A DNA stretch of 64,000 bases, taken from the NCBI GenBank assembly GCA_963719805.1, contig CAVRDF010000004.1:186001-250000 (forward strand), written 5' to 3'. Shown piece by piece: positions 17,601 through 26,707 of the stretch. Position 1 is the stretch's first letter; each line of letters opens with the position of its first letter. A program made the position numbers and the translations under genes. Under the pieces are notes generated by a model. That model was not told where the DNA came from. It saw only the letters and a program-made list of their open reading frames with translations, and made no database searches. The DNA comes from JAMXLO01 sp963719805. GTDB lineage: Bacteria > Pseudomonadota > Alphaproteobacteria > Acetobacterales > Acetobacteraceae.

Positions 17601-19184
17601 ATGAAACGTCGTGATGTATTGAAGTCCGCGGTGGCTGGGGCCACCGCTCTTGCCGCGCCGCGCATCGGCTATGCGCAGGACGCCAAGACCATCAACTTCA
17701 CGCCGCACGCCGATCTGGCATCGGTCGATCCGGTGTGGACCACCGCCGACATCACCCGCAATTTTTCCCTCGCCGTGTATGACACGCTGTACGGCTACGA
17801 CGCCGACTTCAACATCCAGCCGCAGATGGTCGACGGCCATGTCATCAGCAACGATGGCAAGCAGTGGGAGCTGACGCTGCGCGACGGCCTGGCGTTCCAC
17901 GACGGCACACCGGTGTTGGCGCGCGACTGCGTCGCGACGATCCAGCGTTTTGCCAAGCGCGATCCGTACGGTGGCGCGTTGATGGTGCGCACTGATGAAC
18001 TGTCCGCCCCGTCCGACAAGGTGATCCGCTTCCGGCTGAACAAACCGTTTGCGCTGCTGCCGAACGCACTTGGCCAGATCTATTGCGCGATCATGCCGGA
18101 GCGGCTGGCGAAGACCGACGCGATGCAGCAGGTGTCCGAGGCCGTCGGTAGCGGGCCGTTCAAGTATGTCGCCAGCGAGCGCGTTTCCGGTCAGCGGGTC
18201 GTTTATGTGAAGAACGACAAGTACGTGCCGCGCAAGGAAGGCAAACCGAGTTTCAACGCCGGCCCGAAAATCGTCTATGTCGACCGCGTGGTCTGGAACT
18301 TCATCCCCGACCCGGCGACAGCCGCCGCCGCGCTTACGCAGAAGGAGATCGACTGGTGGGAAAACCCGACCATCGATCTCGTACCACAGCTCCGGCGCGA
18401 CAAGGATCTGACGCTGGCGGTGAAGGACCGCACCGGCGAAATCGGCTGCCTGCGCTTCAACCATCTGTTTCCGCCATTCGACAACCCGGCGATCCGCCGC
18501 GTGGTGGTGGCGGCTATCGATCAGAAGGAGATCATGGAGGCGGTAGCCGGCGCGGATCCCAGCCTGATCAAGACAGACGTCGGTATTTTCGTCCCCGGCA
18601 CCCCGATGGCCAGCACCGTCGGGGTCGAGAACACCCGTGGGCCGAAGAACTATGACAAGCTGAAGCAGGATTTGGTGGCGGCTGGCTACAAAGGAGAGAA
18701 AGTCGTCATCCTGGCGGCTTCCACCATCCCGACAATCTGGGCCGAGGCGCAGGTCGCCTCCGATGTGCTGAAGAAAATTGGCTTCAACACCGACTTCCAG
18801 TCGCTGGAGTGGGGCACCGTGGTAGCGCGGCGCGCCAGCAAGGAACCGGTCGACAAGGGCGGCTGGAACATTTTCTACACCTACCTTGGCGGCTTCGGGA
18901 ACATCTCGCCGGCGCCAGCCATTCCAATCCAGAGCAGCGGGACCAACGGAAGCTGGTTCGGCTGGCCGACCGATCCGAAGATGGAGGAGCTGCGCGCTGC
19001 CTGGTTCGATGCCCCGGACGTAGCGGGACAGAAGAAGATCAGCGACGAGATGCAGGCGGCGTTCTGGCAGAGCCCGCCTTATGCGCCACTGGGCATGTAC
19101 GTGCAGCCGACGGCCTACCATAACTACCTGACGGACGTGCGGGACGGCTGGCCACAATTCTACGGCGTGAAAAAGAACGCGTAG
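17601..19184 (+). CDS. Periplasmic solute-binding protein, family 5 (peptide-type ABC importer)
   Basis: This is a 527-residue SBP_bac_5 protein, the expected receptor for the DppBCDF importer encoded at 8749-12597. The N-terminus MKRRDVLKSAVAGATAL resembles a Tat signal (twin Arg, Leu and Lys at the expected spacing), with likely cleavage after YAQ near residue 26. Family marks are the early DLASVDPVWTTADITRN, LRDGLAFHDGTPV, and a GSGPFKY motif near residue 187. The ATG at 17601 has a GGGGGAC site. The C-terminal NYLTDVRDGWPQFYGVKK is typical of members in alphaproteobacterial catabolic clusters. The ligand is unknown. Separation from its permease genes by the Mo-hydroxylase genes is unusual. 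Confidence 0.9.
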   Translation: MKRRDVLKSAVAGATALAAPRIGYAQDAKTINFTPHADLASVDPVWTTADITRNFSLAVYDTLYGYDADFNIQPQMVDGHVISNDGKQWELTLRDGLAFHDGTPVLARDCVATIQRFAKRDPYGGALMVRTDELSAPSDKVIRFRLNKPFALLPNALGQIYCAIMPERLAKTDAMQQVSEAVGSGPFKYVASERVSGQRVVYVKNDKYVPRKEGKPSFNAGPKIVYVDRVVWNFIPDPATAAAALTQKEIDWWENPTIDLVPQLRRDKDLTLAVKDRTGEIGCLRFNHLFPPFDNPAIRRVVVAAIDQKEIMEAVAGADPSLIKTDVGIFVPGTPMASTVGVENTRGPKNYDKLKQDLVAAGYKGEKVVILAASTIPTIWAEAQVASDVLKKIGFNTDFQSLEWGTVVARRASKEPVDKGGWNIFYTYLGGFGNISPAPAIPIQSSGTNGSWFGWPTDPKMEELRAAWFDAPDVAGQKKISDEMQAAFWQSPPYAPLGMYVQPTAYHNYLTDVRDGWPQFYGVKKNA

Positions 19185-19286
19185 GCAGACGCTTCAGCCC
19201 CCGCGCTCAGCTAGTGTTGCGCGTAATTCTCAGGGGGTGAGACAAGCTTTTGCTTTTCTGGCGGGCAACTTCCCGGTAACCCTGCG

Positions 19287-19302
19287 CCGTATAGTTATAC
19301 GG
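19287..19302. promoter_or_regulatory. Perfect 7-bp inverted repeat upstream of sulfotransferase gene
   Basis: CCGTATA, then GT, then TATACGG forms a perfect 7+7 palindrome with a two-base spacer, 20 bases before the ATG at 19323. In a GC-rich gap its AT-rich core could be a regulator operator or overlap a -10 element. No matching second copy was found nearby and no regulator gene is adjacent, so the function is unassigned. Confidence 0.4.
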
Positions 19303-19322
19303 ATTGCCGGACCCGACGGATC

Positions 19323-20339
19323 ATGTCGATCGCAACGCCCATCAAGCCTATCGAAGAGCCTTTGGCGGCCAACCGCCAGGAGGATGGCGAGACGCCATTC
19401 TTCATTTGCGGCTGTGGCCGATCCGGCACCACGCTCCTGCGTGCGGTCATGCTCGGACACTCCCGGCTGAACGTCTCTCCGGAAACTCACTACATCCGGC
19501 ACCTTGTCGGCCATGTCTCACTGAGCGGCCGGCTCTCGCCCGAGCAGGTAACGGATGCGGTCAATCGCATCCTGGCGCACCCTCGCTGGAGGGAAATGGA
19601 AATCGCCGACGCCGAGTTCCGCGCCGAAGCGATGGCATTGCCGTCTCCTCGATTGGGAGACGTGCTGAATCTGGTCTACCAACGCCATGCACGCGCGGCC
19701 GGCAAAGCGCGACCTGGCGACAAAACCCCAGACTACATTCGCTACGTGCCGCAGTTGCTGGAAATTTACCCGGACGCAAAATTCATCCATTTGGTGCGCG
19801 ACGGTCATGACGTCGCCGTGTCTTATGCCGAGGTGGGCTGGGGTCATGCCTACCAAGGGGAAGAATTCGAATGGACGCAAGCGGTGCGCGCCGCTCTGTC
19901 ATATCGCAACGAGCCCTTCGCCGATCGTATTCTGGAAGTCCGCTACGAAGACATGGTGGTGGATCTGGAAGGGACGATACGTCGGATCTGCGCCTTTCTC
20001 GGCGAGGATTTCGAGCCTGCCATGCTGCAATGGCACGGGCAGGTCGGCCAGCTATCGGGCGAACAAGCGAGTTTGCATACGAAATTGCGTCAACCGCTCC
20101 TGTCGGACGCCGTTGCCGCCTGGCGGCGGAAGTTGACCGCGGTGCAGTGCTTCCTCATCGAGGCGTCGCTTTATCGCGACCTGGAAGCAATGAACTACCA
20201 GCTGCGATATTCAGGTGCCTTCTGGCGTCTTGCACTGGTTCCTGCCGGTGCGGCGATGCATGCGTTGGCGCCGTTCCTCGATCGCGCGTTGCCAGCGCTG
20301 AAGCGCCGAAATTATCTCCGCGGTCCAGTGTATATATAG
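19323..20339 (+). CDS. PAPS-dependent sulfotransferase family protein
   Basis: This 338-residue protein is predicted to transfer sulfate from PAPS to a hydroxyl or amine. The 5'-phosphosulfate loop is CGRSGTTLL (residues 31-39). The 3'-phosphate site is HLVRDGHDVAVSY with R159 and S167, and RYEDMVVDLEGTIRRIC follows as in Sulfotransfer_1/3 members. The C-terminal region has a hydrophobic stretch (FWRLALVPAGAAMHALAPF) that could associate with the membrane. It heads a plus-strand group of glycosyltransferases, acetyltransferase-like proteins and deacetylases, so a sulfated surface polysaccharide is a reasonable inference. The next gene begins one base after its stop. Confidence 0.88.
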   Translation: MSIATPIKPIEEPLAANRQEDGETPFFICGCGRSGTTLLRAVMLGHSRLNVSPETHYIRHLVGHVSLSGRLSPEQVTDAVNRILAHPRWREMEIADAEFRAEAMALPSPRLGDVLNLVYQRHARAAGKARPGDKTPDYIRYVPQLLEIYPDAKFIHLVRDGHDVAVSYAEVGWGHAYQGEEFEWTQAVRAALSYRNEPFADRILEVRYEDMVVDLEGTIRRICAFLGEDFEPAMLQWHGQVGQLSGEQASLHTKLRQPLLSDAVAAWRRKLTAVQCFLIEASLYRDLEAMNYQLRYSGAFWRLALVPAGAAMHALAPFLDRALPALKRRNYLRGPVYI

Positions 20340-20340
20340 C

Positions 20341-21451
20341 ATGGCCGGGAGTTCAGCTGTTTCGCTGTCATCGGCCACATCTGCACCGATGACTGGTACA
20401 CGCATGCGCGCGGAGGTCCTGCCGCCTTCCGCGCTTGGCCGCAGCGAGATCCAGCTCTGGCACAATATCCTCGAGGCATCGCCTCATCTGCAGCGTGCCT
20501 TCTTCACTCCGGCTTTTGCATTGGCCTGCGAACGGGCGATCGGCCGTGCCTACGTCGCGGTTCTACATGCCAATGGGACCGTGCGGGGTTTTCTGCCATT
20601 CCAGTTCCGCAGCAGGTGGCATCAGACCATCCGCATGGCCGATCGGATCGGTGGTAATTTATCCGACAACGCTGGGCTGGTTGCCTGGCCGGACGTCAGG
20701 ACCGAACTCGTCAAACCTGCTGCGCCTTTGTGGCCTGGCATCGCTGACGCTCAGTCACTTGATGCCGGATCAGGGACGGTTCGGGCTGGACGCCGAGTGG
20801 ACGGATATCGGCTATGTCACTGACCTCAGCGATGGCCCCGATGCCTATTTTGCCGGCTTGCTGGCACGCAACAAGGATTTTGTCCGCGACACCGAACGCC
20901 GCCTGCGAAAGACGCAAAAGGACTATGGGCCGCTGTCGATGCGCGACGAGCGACCGGTAACGCCAGACGCCATCGCGGGTCTCGTTGCCTTGAAGCGTCA
21001 GCAATATCAGCGGACACAGGTCGCCGATGCATTCGCAGAGCCGACCACGTTGCAAATCATCGACGCTTTGCGGAACTCGCCAACAGCAGACTGTGAACTG
21101 GTACTGGCTGCCTTGCACGCCGGCGACGCAATGTTGGCGGCACATCTGGGGCTACAGCACAACGGCGTGCTCAGTTGGTGGTTCCCCGTCTATGACCCTG
21201 CGGCGCAGGGTGTTTCTCCGGGGCGGCTGTTGCTGTGGCGAATGATCCAGCGCGCCCAAGAGAGTGGGACCCGCCTGATCGATTACGGCGCGGGCGACGC
21301 ACAGTACAAGCGGCAATTCTCCACCGAAAACCTGCAGATGGGCCGTGCCGTCTGGACCGCGGGCAACGCGCGCTCATTGCTGGCTCGCGCCTGGCAGTCT
21401 CTTGAGTGGCGGATCGCGCGTCGCTCGACTGCCAAGGCGAAGCAGAACTAG
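20341..21451 (+). pseudogene. GNAT/FemAB-like (CelD/BcsL-type) acyltransferase gene, interrupted by a frameshift
   Basis: The N-terminal part (from ATG 20341) reads in one frame through LSDNAGLVAWPDVRTELVK. The remaining roughly 240 residues continue in the next frame from 20717 as LLRLCGLASLTLSHLMPDQ to the stop at 21451. Removing one C from the pair at 20716-20717 would restore one protein of about 370 residues. The C-terminal half has the acyltransferase pattern seen in polysaccharide clusters (DSFVRDTERRLRK-like helix, VLAALHAGDAMLAAHLGL, then RLIDYGAGDAQYKRQFS). It sits between a sulfotransferase and a glycosyltransferase, with one-base and eight-base gaps. Either a sequencing error or a recent inactivating mutation explains the break; the flanking codons look maintained. 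Confidence 0.75.
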
Positions 21452-21459
21452 CGGCCGGA

Positions 21460-22428
21460 ATGAGTGTGCCCACACCTTTGGTGACGGTGGTGATACCGGC
21501 GTTCAATGCGGCCGAGACGATAACTCGTGCCGTGGACTCGGCGCTGGCTCAGACATTCGCAGATTATGAAATCATCATTATCGATGACGCGAGTACGGAC
21601 GCGACAGCCGAGGTTGTTGTCAGTCAATACGGGAAACGTGTCACCTTGCTTCGTTTGCCGCAGAACCTCGGCGAAAGCGGTGCGATGAATGCGGGGATCG
21701 TTGCGGCGAGGGGTGAGTTGATCGCCTTCCTGGATGCGGATGACGCGTGGTTGCCAGGGAAGCTGGCGAGGCAGGTGACGGAAATGCAGCAAAGGCCTGC
21801 CTGCTCGATTGTGGTTTGCGGGTGCCGCTTCATCAAACGTGCTGGGAAGGCATCGCGTGACGATGTCGTTGGCATACTCCCTGTCGCACCCGATGAGGTC
21901 TGGCGCCTGCTGTTGGCAAGGACGTTGATTGCAAAGCCCTGTGTTTTGGCGCGCGCCAGAGCGCTGCATCAGGCTGGTCCATTCGATACCACCCTGGCGG
22001 TGGGCGCCGATCAGGATATGTGGATACGATTGGCGTTGGTCGGCAGCGTGATATTTGTACCGGAGATACTTACTATCGCCTACGACACCGCAGGCAGCCT
22101 CACCAAGGTCTATGCCGACAAGATCGACCGCTACATGCTTCCCATGATCGGGCGTCATGTGGACGCGCAGCGGCATCGGTTATCCCGCCGGGAGATCAGG
22201 GAAATCTGGGGAGAGCGATACACCTCGATCGGACGCAACCTGTATGCAGCGGGATCGTTTGGCCGCGGTGCGGCGTTGATCCTACAGGGGATCTCGCACG
22301 GGCACAGCATTGGCTCGAACCTATGGTATCTGCTGACCGCGTCGCGCCCGGTGCGGACATTGAAGCGCCTCATCTCCCCACTGATGGGCGGCGGCGAGCA
22401 CGGCTTGTCCGGGAACTACACGGCATGA
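21460..22428 (+). CDS. Family 2 glycosyltransferase
   Basis: This is a GT-A fold inverting transferase of 322 residues. VTVVIPAFNAAETITRAV and IIIDDASTDAT form the nucleotide-binding start, AFLDADDAWLPGKL contains the DxD motif (D92-D94), and DQDMWIRLALVG is the catalytic ED-equivalent region. The frame opens earlier, but the ATG at 21460 after the upstream stop at 21451 gives the normal start. It is closely related to the N-terminal half of the protein at 23432: both share GESGAMN.GI, FLDADD.WLP and AKPCV..AR blocks. Its stop overlaps the deacetylase start (ATGA), so the two are translationally coupled. Confidence 0.9.
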   Translation: MSVPTPLVTVVIPAFNAAETITRAVDSALAQTFADYEIIIIDDASTDATAEVVVSQYGKRVTLLRLPQNLGESGAMNAGIVAARGELIAFLDADDAWLPGKLARQVTEMQQRPACSIVVCGCRFIKRAGKASRDDVVGILPVAPDEVWRLLLARTLIAKPCVLARARALHQAGPFDTTLAVGADQDMWIRLALVGSVIFVPEILTIAYDTAGSLTKVYADKIDRYMLPMIGRHVDAQRHRLSRREIREIWGERYTSIGRNLYAAGSFGRGAALILQGISHGHSIGSNLWYLLTASRPVRTLKRLISPLMGGGEHGLSGNYTA

Positions 22429-23441
22429 CATCGTTCCGGCCGTTACTACGCAAAGCAGCCTATCGCAGCGGCGTATTGTCGCTCGTTCGTCATGGTGTAC
22501 GGCAGGCGCTTACCGCCATCATGCTCCATCGCGTCGTGGATCCTGCGGATCCGGATTTTCCGCACGACGACCCGACCTACACGGTCTCTGCACCGCTTTT
22601 CGATCAGTTCCTGGATTTCGTGCAGGACCATTACACGGTGGTCGACATACACCAGGTCATGCAAGCGTGCGCCGGTGCCAAACCTCTGCCTGAGCACGCG
22701 ATGCTGATCACCTTTGACGATGGGTGGGCTGACAATCTCCGGTATGCGGCACCGCTGCTGCAGGCTCATTCGATGCCAGCGATCATCTTCGTCGCGGCAG
22801 AGGCAGTGCTGAACAACTCGATGGCATGGTGGCATGAGCAAGTCTTCGCGGCGGATCGCTCAGGATTGCTGACCGGCTGGCTGGAGAATGACACCGTTCG
22901 CAAGCTGGTTGCCGGCAAGGACACCGCAGCTGCCGGAATGCATCCGCTTGAAGTGGTGACGCGGCTGGCCAAGATGGAACCCGACGATCGCGCGCCAATC
23001 CTGGCAACGCTGCCATCGCGCCCGTGCCATTCCCGTATGATGCTGCGTCCTGATGAGTTACCGAAACTGGCGTCGTTTGGCATCGATGTCGGTGTGCATG
23101 GCTATCGCCATGTTCCGTTGACCGCAATCGATGATGTGCAAACCGAACTGTCGCGCTCGCGGGAGGCGATTGCCTGCGCCTCTCAAGGTGCGGCAGTCAC
23201 CACTGCACTTGGGTGTCCGCATGGACGCTATAACGAACGCGTCGTCGCCGGGGCACACGCGGCAGGCATCAAGCTCGTTTTCACCAGCGATGAAGTGCTG
23301 AATACGACCCGAAACGGCATGCTGACGACGGACCGTCCATTTGGCCGGGTGGCAATTCCGGCGCTTGCGGTCCAGTCCAGTCGTGACCGGCTGGATCGCG
23401 GCAAGGCAGCGCGCTGGTTGTGGGACCGGAAATGTCAGTAA
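22425..23441 (+). CDS. Polysaccharide deacetylase (NodB homology domain)
   Basis: This is a carbohydrate esterase family 4 protein of 338 residues, predicted to remove N- or O-acetyl groups from a glycan. The first NodB motif is LITFDDGWADN with D98-D99. The zinc-binding HxxxH is H225 and H229 in VHGYRH, and a later CPHGRYNE supplies the catalytic region. No signal peptide is apparent, so it may work on cytoplasmic lipid-linked precursors. The ATG at 22425 overlaps the glycosyltransferase stop; the longer open frame before it is out of context. It is followed by, and overlaps by ten bases, the fused glycosyltransferase-deacetylase gene. Confidence 0.9.
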   Translation: MTSFRPLLRKAAYRSGVLSLVRHGVRQALTAIMLHRVVDPADPDFPHDDPTYTVSAPLFDQFLDFVQDHYTVVDIHQVMQACAGAKPLPEHAMLITFDDGWADNLRYAAPLLQAHSMPAIIFVAAEAVLNNSMAWWHEQVFAADRSGLLTGWLENDTVRKLVAGKDTAAAGMHPLEVVTRLAKMEPDDRAPILATLPSRPCHSRMMLRPDELPKLASFGIDVGVHGYRHVPLTAIDDVQTELSRSREAIACASQGAAVTTALGCPHGRYNERVVAGAHAAGIKLVFTSDEVLNTTRNGMLTTDRPFGRVAIPALAVQSSRDRLDRGKAARWLWDRKCQ

Positions 23442-25507
23442 CCATGCTTCAGCAGGACGGCACGAGCAGGACCGCGCCAACGGTTACCGTGCTTATCCCG
23501 GCATATAACGCCGCGAGCACAATTCGACGGGCGATTGATTCGGTTTTCGCACAGTCCTACCAAGACTACGAAGTCATCGTCGTTGACGATGGGAGCCGTG
23601 ACACAACATCCGATGTTGTCGCGTCGTATAGTGACGAACGGATCAGGCTCCTCAAGCTGGCGCAAAACTGCGGTGAAAGCGGGGCCATGAATGAAGGCAT
23701 CGCTGCCGCACGCGGGGAGCTGGTTGCGTTTCTGGATGCCGATGATGAGTGGTTGCCGCAGAAGCTGAGCAAGCAGGTCGAAGCACTGCAGAAGCAGCCC
23801 GCGATGATTATGGCGACATGCGGCTGCCGCTTCACCGACGCTGAAGGGACGGTCTATCGCGAATTTGGCATGCCGCCCGCTGGACTTGATGAGAACAAGG
23901 TGTGGCGTTCGTTGCTGTCCGGCAGCTTCATTGCGAAGCCATGCGTGGTCGCGCGCACTTCCGCGCTCCGCACCGTGGGACCGTTTGATACGGCTCTTGC
24001 CATTGCGGCCGACCAGGATATGTGGATCAGGCTGGCCATGGCCGGACCGGTGGCATTCATCCATGAGTATCTCACTATCGTGCATGATACGCCCGGCAGC
24101 CTGACAAGGGTGTATGCAACAAAGGCCGACAAGTACGTGCTGCCAATGATCATGCGGCACATCACGGCTCAGCGTCACCAGTTGTCGGACGCCGAAGTGC
24201 AGCAAATCCTTGGTGCACGCTATACGTCTGTCGGACGCAACCTGTATCTGACCGGTTCGCTCGTACGTGGCACGCGGCTCATCATGCGCGCTGTGGCAAA
24301 GGATCATCTGGTTCAGGAGAACCTCTGGTATCTCGCAGCGGCGTCGCCGCCGGCGAAGGCTGTGAAAAGGCTGGTAGGACACCCGGCGAGCAAGCGCAAA
24401 GCGGTAGGGGCCGTCCAGCCGTTGGCAGCCAATGACGGGGTGCTGATAGCCCCGCATGAACGGGCCTTTGCAGTGGTGCCGCCGGGACCCCCCATTCTCA
24501 TCGTCATGATCGATGCAGAGGCCGAGTTCGACTGGAATGGCCCATTTCTGCGCTCGCACATGAGCGTGCGGAACATGAGCCAACAGGCGTTGGCGCAGGA
24601 CATTTTCGATCGGCTTGGCGTTCGTCCGACCTATCTGGTCGATTATGCGGTGGCTACCCAGTCGGAAGGCTTTGGGCCGCTTCGCGAATTTCTCCAGTCG
24701 GACCTTTGTGAAATTGGCAGTCATCTGCAGCCGTGGGAGAATCCGCCGTTTTCCGAGGAGCTGAGTGTTCAGACCTCGTTCAATACCAACCTCCCGGCAT
24801 GGCTGCAGAAGGAGAAATTGCTGCGGCTCACGGATGCAATCGTCAGTACTTTTGGCATCCGGCCGTCTTCGTATCGCGCGGGGCGCTACGGCGTGGGCGA
24901 GGAGATCGCCTGGATTCTCGACGCGCTCGACTACCAGATCGATCTCAGCGTGTTGCCGGGTCATGACCTGCGGCGGCGCCACGGACCTGACTTTCGGCGC
25001 TCAAGCAATCGGCCCTACTGGTTCGGTCCCGGTCAGAAGCTGCTCGAGATTCCGCTGACCACCGGCTTCTCTGGCCTGTTGTCGAGTGGCCGTGAGCCTC
25101 AGTCGGCCAATGCGACACTATATTCGGCACTCTCCGGACCCGCCGGCACCAGGTTGCACTTGCCGGGGATTTTTGCGCGTCTCGGCCTGCTCGAGCGGAT
25201 TACGCTGTCGCCGGAAGGCATGTCTATCGAGGAGCTCAAACGGCTGACACGTCTGCTTGTGCGGCGTGGGCAGCACGTGTTCACTTTCAACTATCACAGT
25301 TCGGCACTCCTGCCGGGATACACACCCTATGTGCGCTCGCAGACCGAGCTCGATGGATTGATACGAACAATCGAAGAGTATCTTCACTTCTTCATGGGGG
25401 AGATTGGCGGCATCTCGATGACGCCGATGCAGTTCCTCTCGCATGTACGTCCGCCGGCACGAAAGGTCACGCAGGCTCATAGCCGTGTCAACTCTCTGGT
25501 GACGTGA
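23432..25507 (+). CDS. Fused family 2 glycosyltransferase / WalW-like polysaccharide deacetylase
   Basis: This 691-residue protein has two enzyme-like domains. Residues about 15-245 are a GT2 domain (VTVLIPAYNAAST, VVDDGSRDTTSD, FLDADDEWLPQKL, DQDMWIRLAMAG). It is so similar to the GT2 encoded at 21460 that duplication is likely. After a linker rich in Ala, Val and Pro (about 305-352), residues about 353-680 resemble WalW-type deacetylases: IVMIDAEAEFDW (360s), EIGSHLQPWENPPF with H431, YRAGRYGVG, and FNYHSSALLPGYTPYV. I chose the ATG at 23432; a GTG at 23420 and an ATG at 23444 are alternatives. It may couple sugar transfer with deacetylation of the same glycan. Confidence 0.85.
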   Translation: MSVTMLQQDGTSRTAPTVTVLIPAYNAASTIRRAIDSVFAQSYQDYEVIVVDDGSRDTTSDVVASYSDERIRLLKLAQNCGESGAMNEGIAAARGELVAFLDADDEWLPQKLSKQVEALQKQPAMIMATCGCRFTDAEGTVYREFGMPPAGLDENKVWRSLLSGSFIAKPCVVARTSALRTVGPFDTALAIAADQDMWIRLAMAGPVAFIHEYLTIVHDTPGSLTRVYATKADKYVLPMIMRHITAQRHQLSDAEVQQILGARYTSVGRNLYLTGSLVRGTRLIMRAVAKDHLVQENLWYLAAASPPAKAVKRLVGHPASKRKAVGAVQPLAANDGVLIAPHERAFAVVPPGPPILIVMIDAEAEFDWNGPFLRSHMSVRNMSQQALAQDIFDRLGVRPTYLVDYAVATQSEGFGPLREFLQSDLCEIGSHLQPWENPPFSEELSVQTSFNTNLPAWLQKEKLLRLTDAIVSTFGIRPSSYRAGRYGVGEEIAWILDALDYQIDLSVLPGHDLRRRHGPDFRRSSNRPYWFGPGQKLLEIPLTTGFSGLLSSGREPQSANATLYSALSGPAGTRLHLPGIFARLGLLERITLSPEGMSIEELKRLTRLLVRRGQHVFTFNYHSSALLPGYTPYVRSQTELDGLIRTIEEYLHFFMGEIGGISMTPMQFLSHVRPPARKVTQAHSRVNSLVT

Positions 25508-25522
25508 GCGGACAGTGTTCGG

Positions 25523-26707
25523 TTGAACATCACTCCGGAATTCACCATCGAAGAGATTGCCGGTGCGGATGAACTTGCACCGGTCTGGGTAGAACTCGAG
25601 GCCCGTGCTGACGCTCCATTCTATCTTTCATGGGATTGGATCGGATGCTGGCTGCGAGAGGCAAAGCTGCGGCCCACAGTGCTGGCCGGCCGTATCGCGG
25701 GACGCATCGTTTTGCTGGCTGTGGTGACGCCGGCGAGTCGGCGCGATGTGCTGCCGATCGCCTTCCACGGGCTGCATCTGAACATGAGCGGCGTGCCGGC
25801 ACAGGATATCATCACAACCGAATATAATGGCTTTCTGATTGATCGTGACTGGGCAGGCAGCATCGAATCGAAGGCCATTGCATTTCTCTTGCGTGGACTC
25901 GTTGTGGCTGGTCAGCGCCGTGACGAGCTGCATTTGAAGAATGTGGCGGATGGCTTTCAGCGATGGCTGCCTGAAAGCGGCCTGACCGTGCGTGAATTGC
26001 AGCGCAAACCGTCCTGGCGCGTCGACCTCAGTGCTATCCGTGTGGGAGAGAAGTCGTACCTCAACGGTCTGAGTTCAAACACCCGTCAACAGATCCGCCG
26101 CTCGATGCGGCTTTATGAACAGCATGGCAAACTGTCCGCATCGCGCGCCGCGACGGTGCCGGAAGCGCTGGAGTACCTCGATGGACTGGCCGAACTGCAC
26201 CAGCGCTATTGGAACAGCCGCGGTGAACCGGGGGGCTTTTCGTTCCAATTCTTCGCGGCGTTTCAGCGGAGCCTGATACAGACCTGCCTGCCGCGCGGCA
26301 CCGTCGAAATCATCAAGGTCGCCGCTGGCGATCATATCATCGGCTATGTCTACAACATGGTCTACCGCGGCGAGGTGAGTGCATATCAGACCGGCTTCAA
26401 TTACGAAAGCGATGCACGATTGAAGCCCGGCCTGGTCAGTCATACGCTGTGCATTGAACAGCATATACGCGACGGTTCCGCCGTGTATGATTTTCTGGCT
26501 GGCGAACATCGTTACAAGGCGAACCTGGGTGACCCGGGTCCCGATCTGATTTACCTGCTGGCGGAGCGTCCAACCCTAGCATTGATGGCTGAGACCCGGT
26601 TGCACGATGCAAGGCGCAAACTGGGGGCGGTTTGGAGGCAATTGCGTCAGACCCATCGGGTCGGTGCTAGCCCGCGTGCACACCGCGCGTCGAACGTTGA
26701 TCCGTGA
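25523..26707 (+). CDS. GNAT/FemAB-like (CelD/BcsL-type) acyltransferase
   Basis: This 394-residue protein of the family found in cellulose and exopolysaccharide clusters is predicted to acylate sugars or amino sugars. The C-terminal GNAT-like half shows LSSNTRQQIRRSMRLYE, a helix-rich middle, VEIIKVAAGDHIIGYVYNM, and YDFLAGEHRYKANLG, which is the typical motif of these proteins. An in-frame stop lies at 25505, and the only start-like codon before the conserved N-terminus is TTG at 25523, an unusual start without a strong ribosome site. Its 3' end overlaps the opposing UDP-xylose synthase gene by 41 bases. It is a second, intact copy of the family member broken at 20341. Confidence 0.8.
   Translation: MNITPEFTIEEIAGADELAPVWVELEARADAPFYLSWDWIGCWLREAKLRPTVLAGRIAGRIVLLAVVTPASRRDVLPIAFHGLHLNMSGVPAQDIITTEYNGFLIDRDWAGSIESKAIAFLLRGLVVAGQRRDELHLKNVADGFQRWLPESGLTVRELQRKPSWRVDLSAIRVGEKSYLNGLSSNTRQQIRRSMRLYEQHGKLSASRAATVPEALEYLDGLAELHQRYWNSRGEPGGFSFQFFAAFQRSLIQTCLPRGTVEIIKVAAGDHIIGYVYNMVYRGEVSAYQTGFNYESDARLKPGLVSHTLCIEQHIRDGSAVYDFLAGEHRYKANLGDPGPDLIYLLAERPTLALMAETRLHDARRKLGAVWRQLRQTHRVGASPRAHRASNVDP

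Noticed and set aside
16713..19157. 814-codon open frame on the minus strand opposite the hydrolase and solute-binding protein genes
   Set aside because: It is rich in Arg, His and Asp with no recognisable domain, and lies opposite two well-supported genes. Long antisense frames are expected at this GC content.
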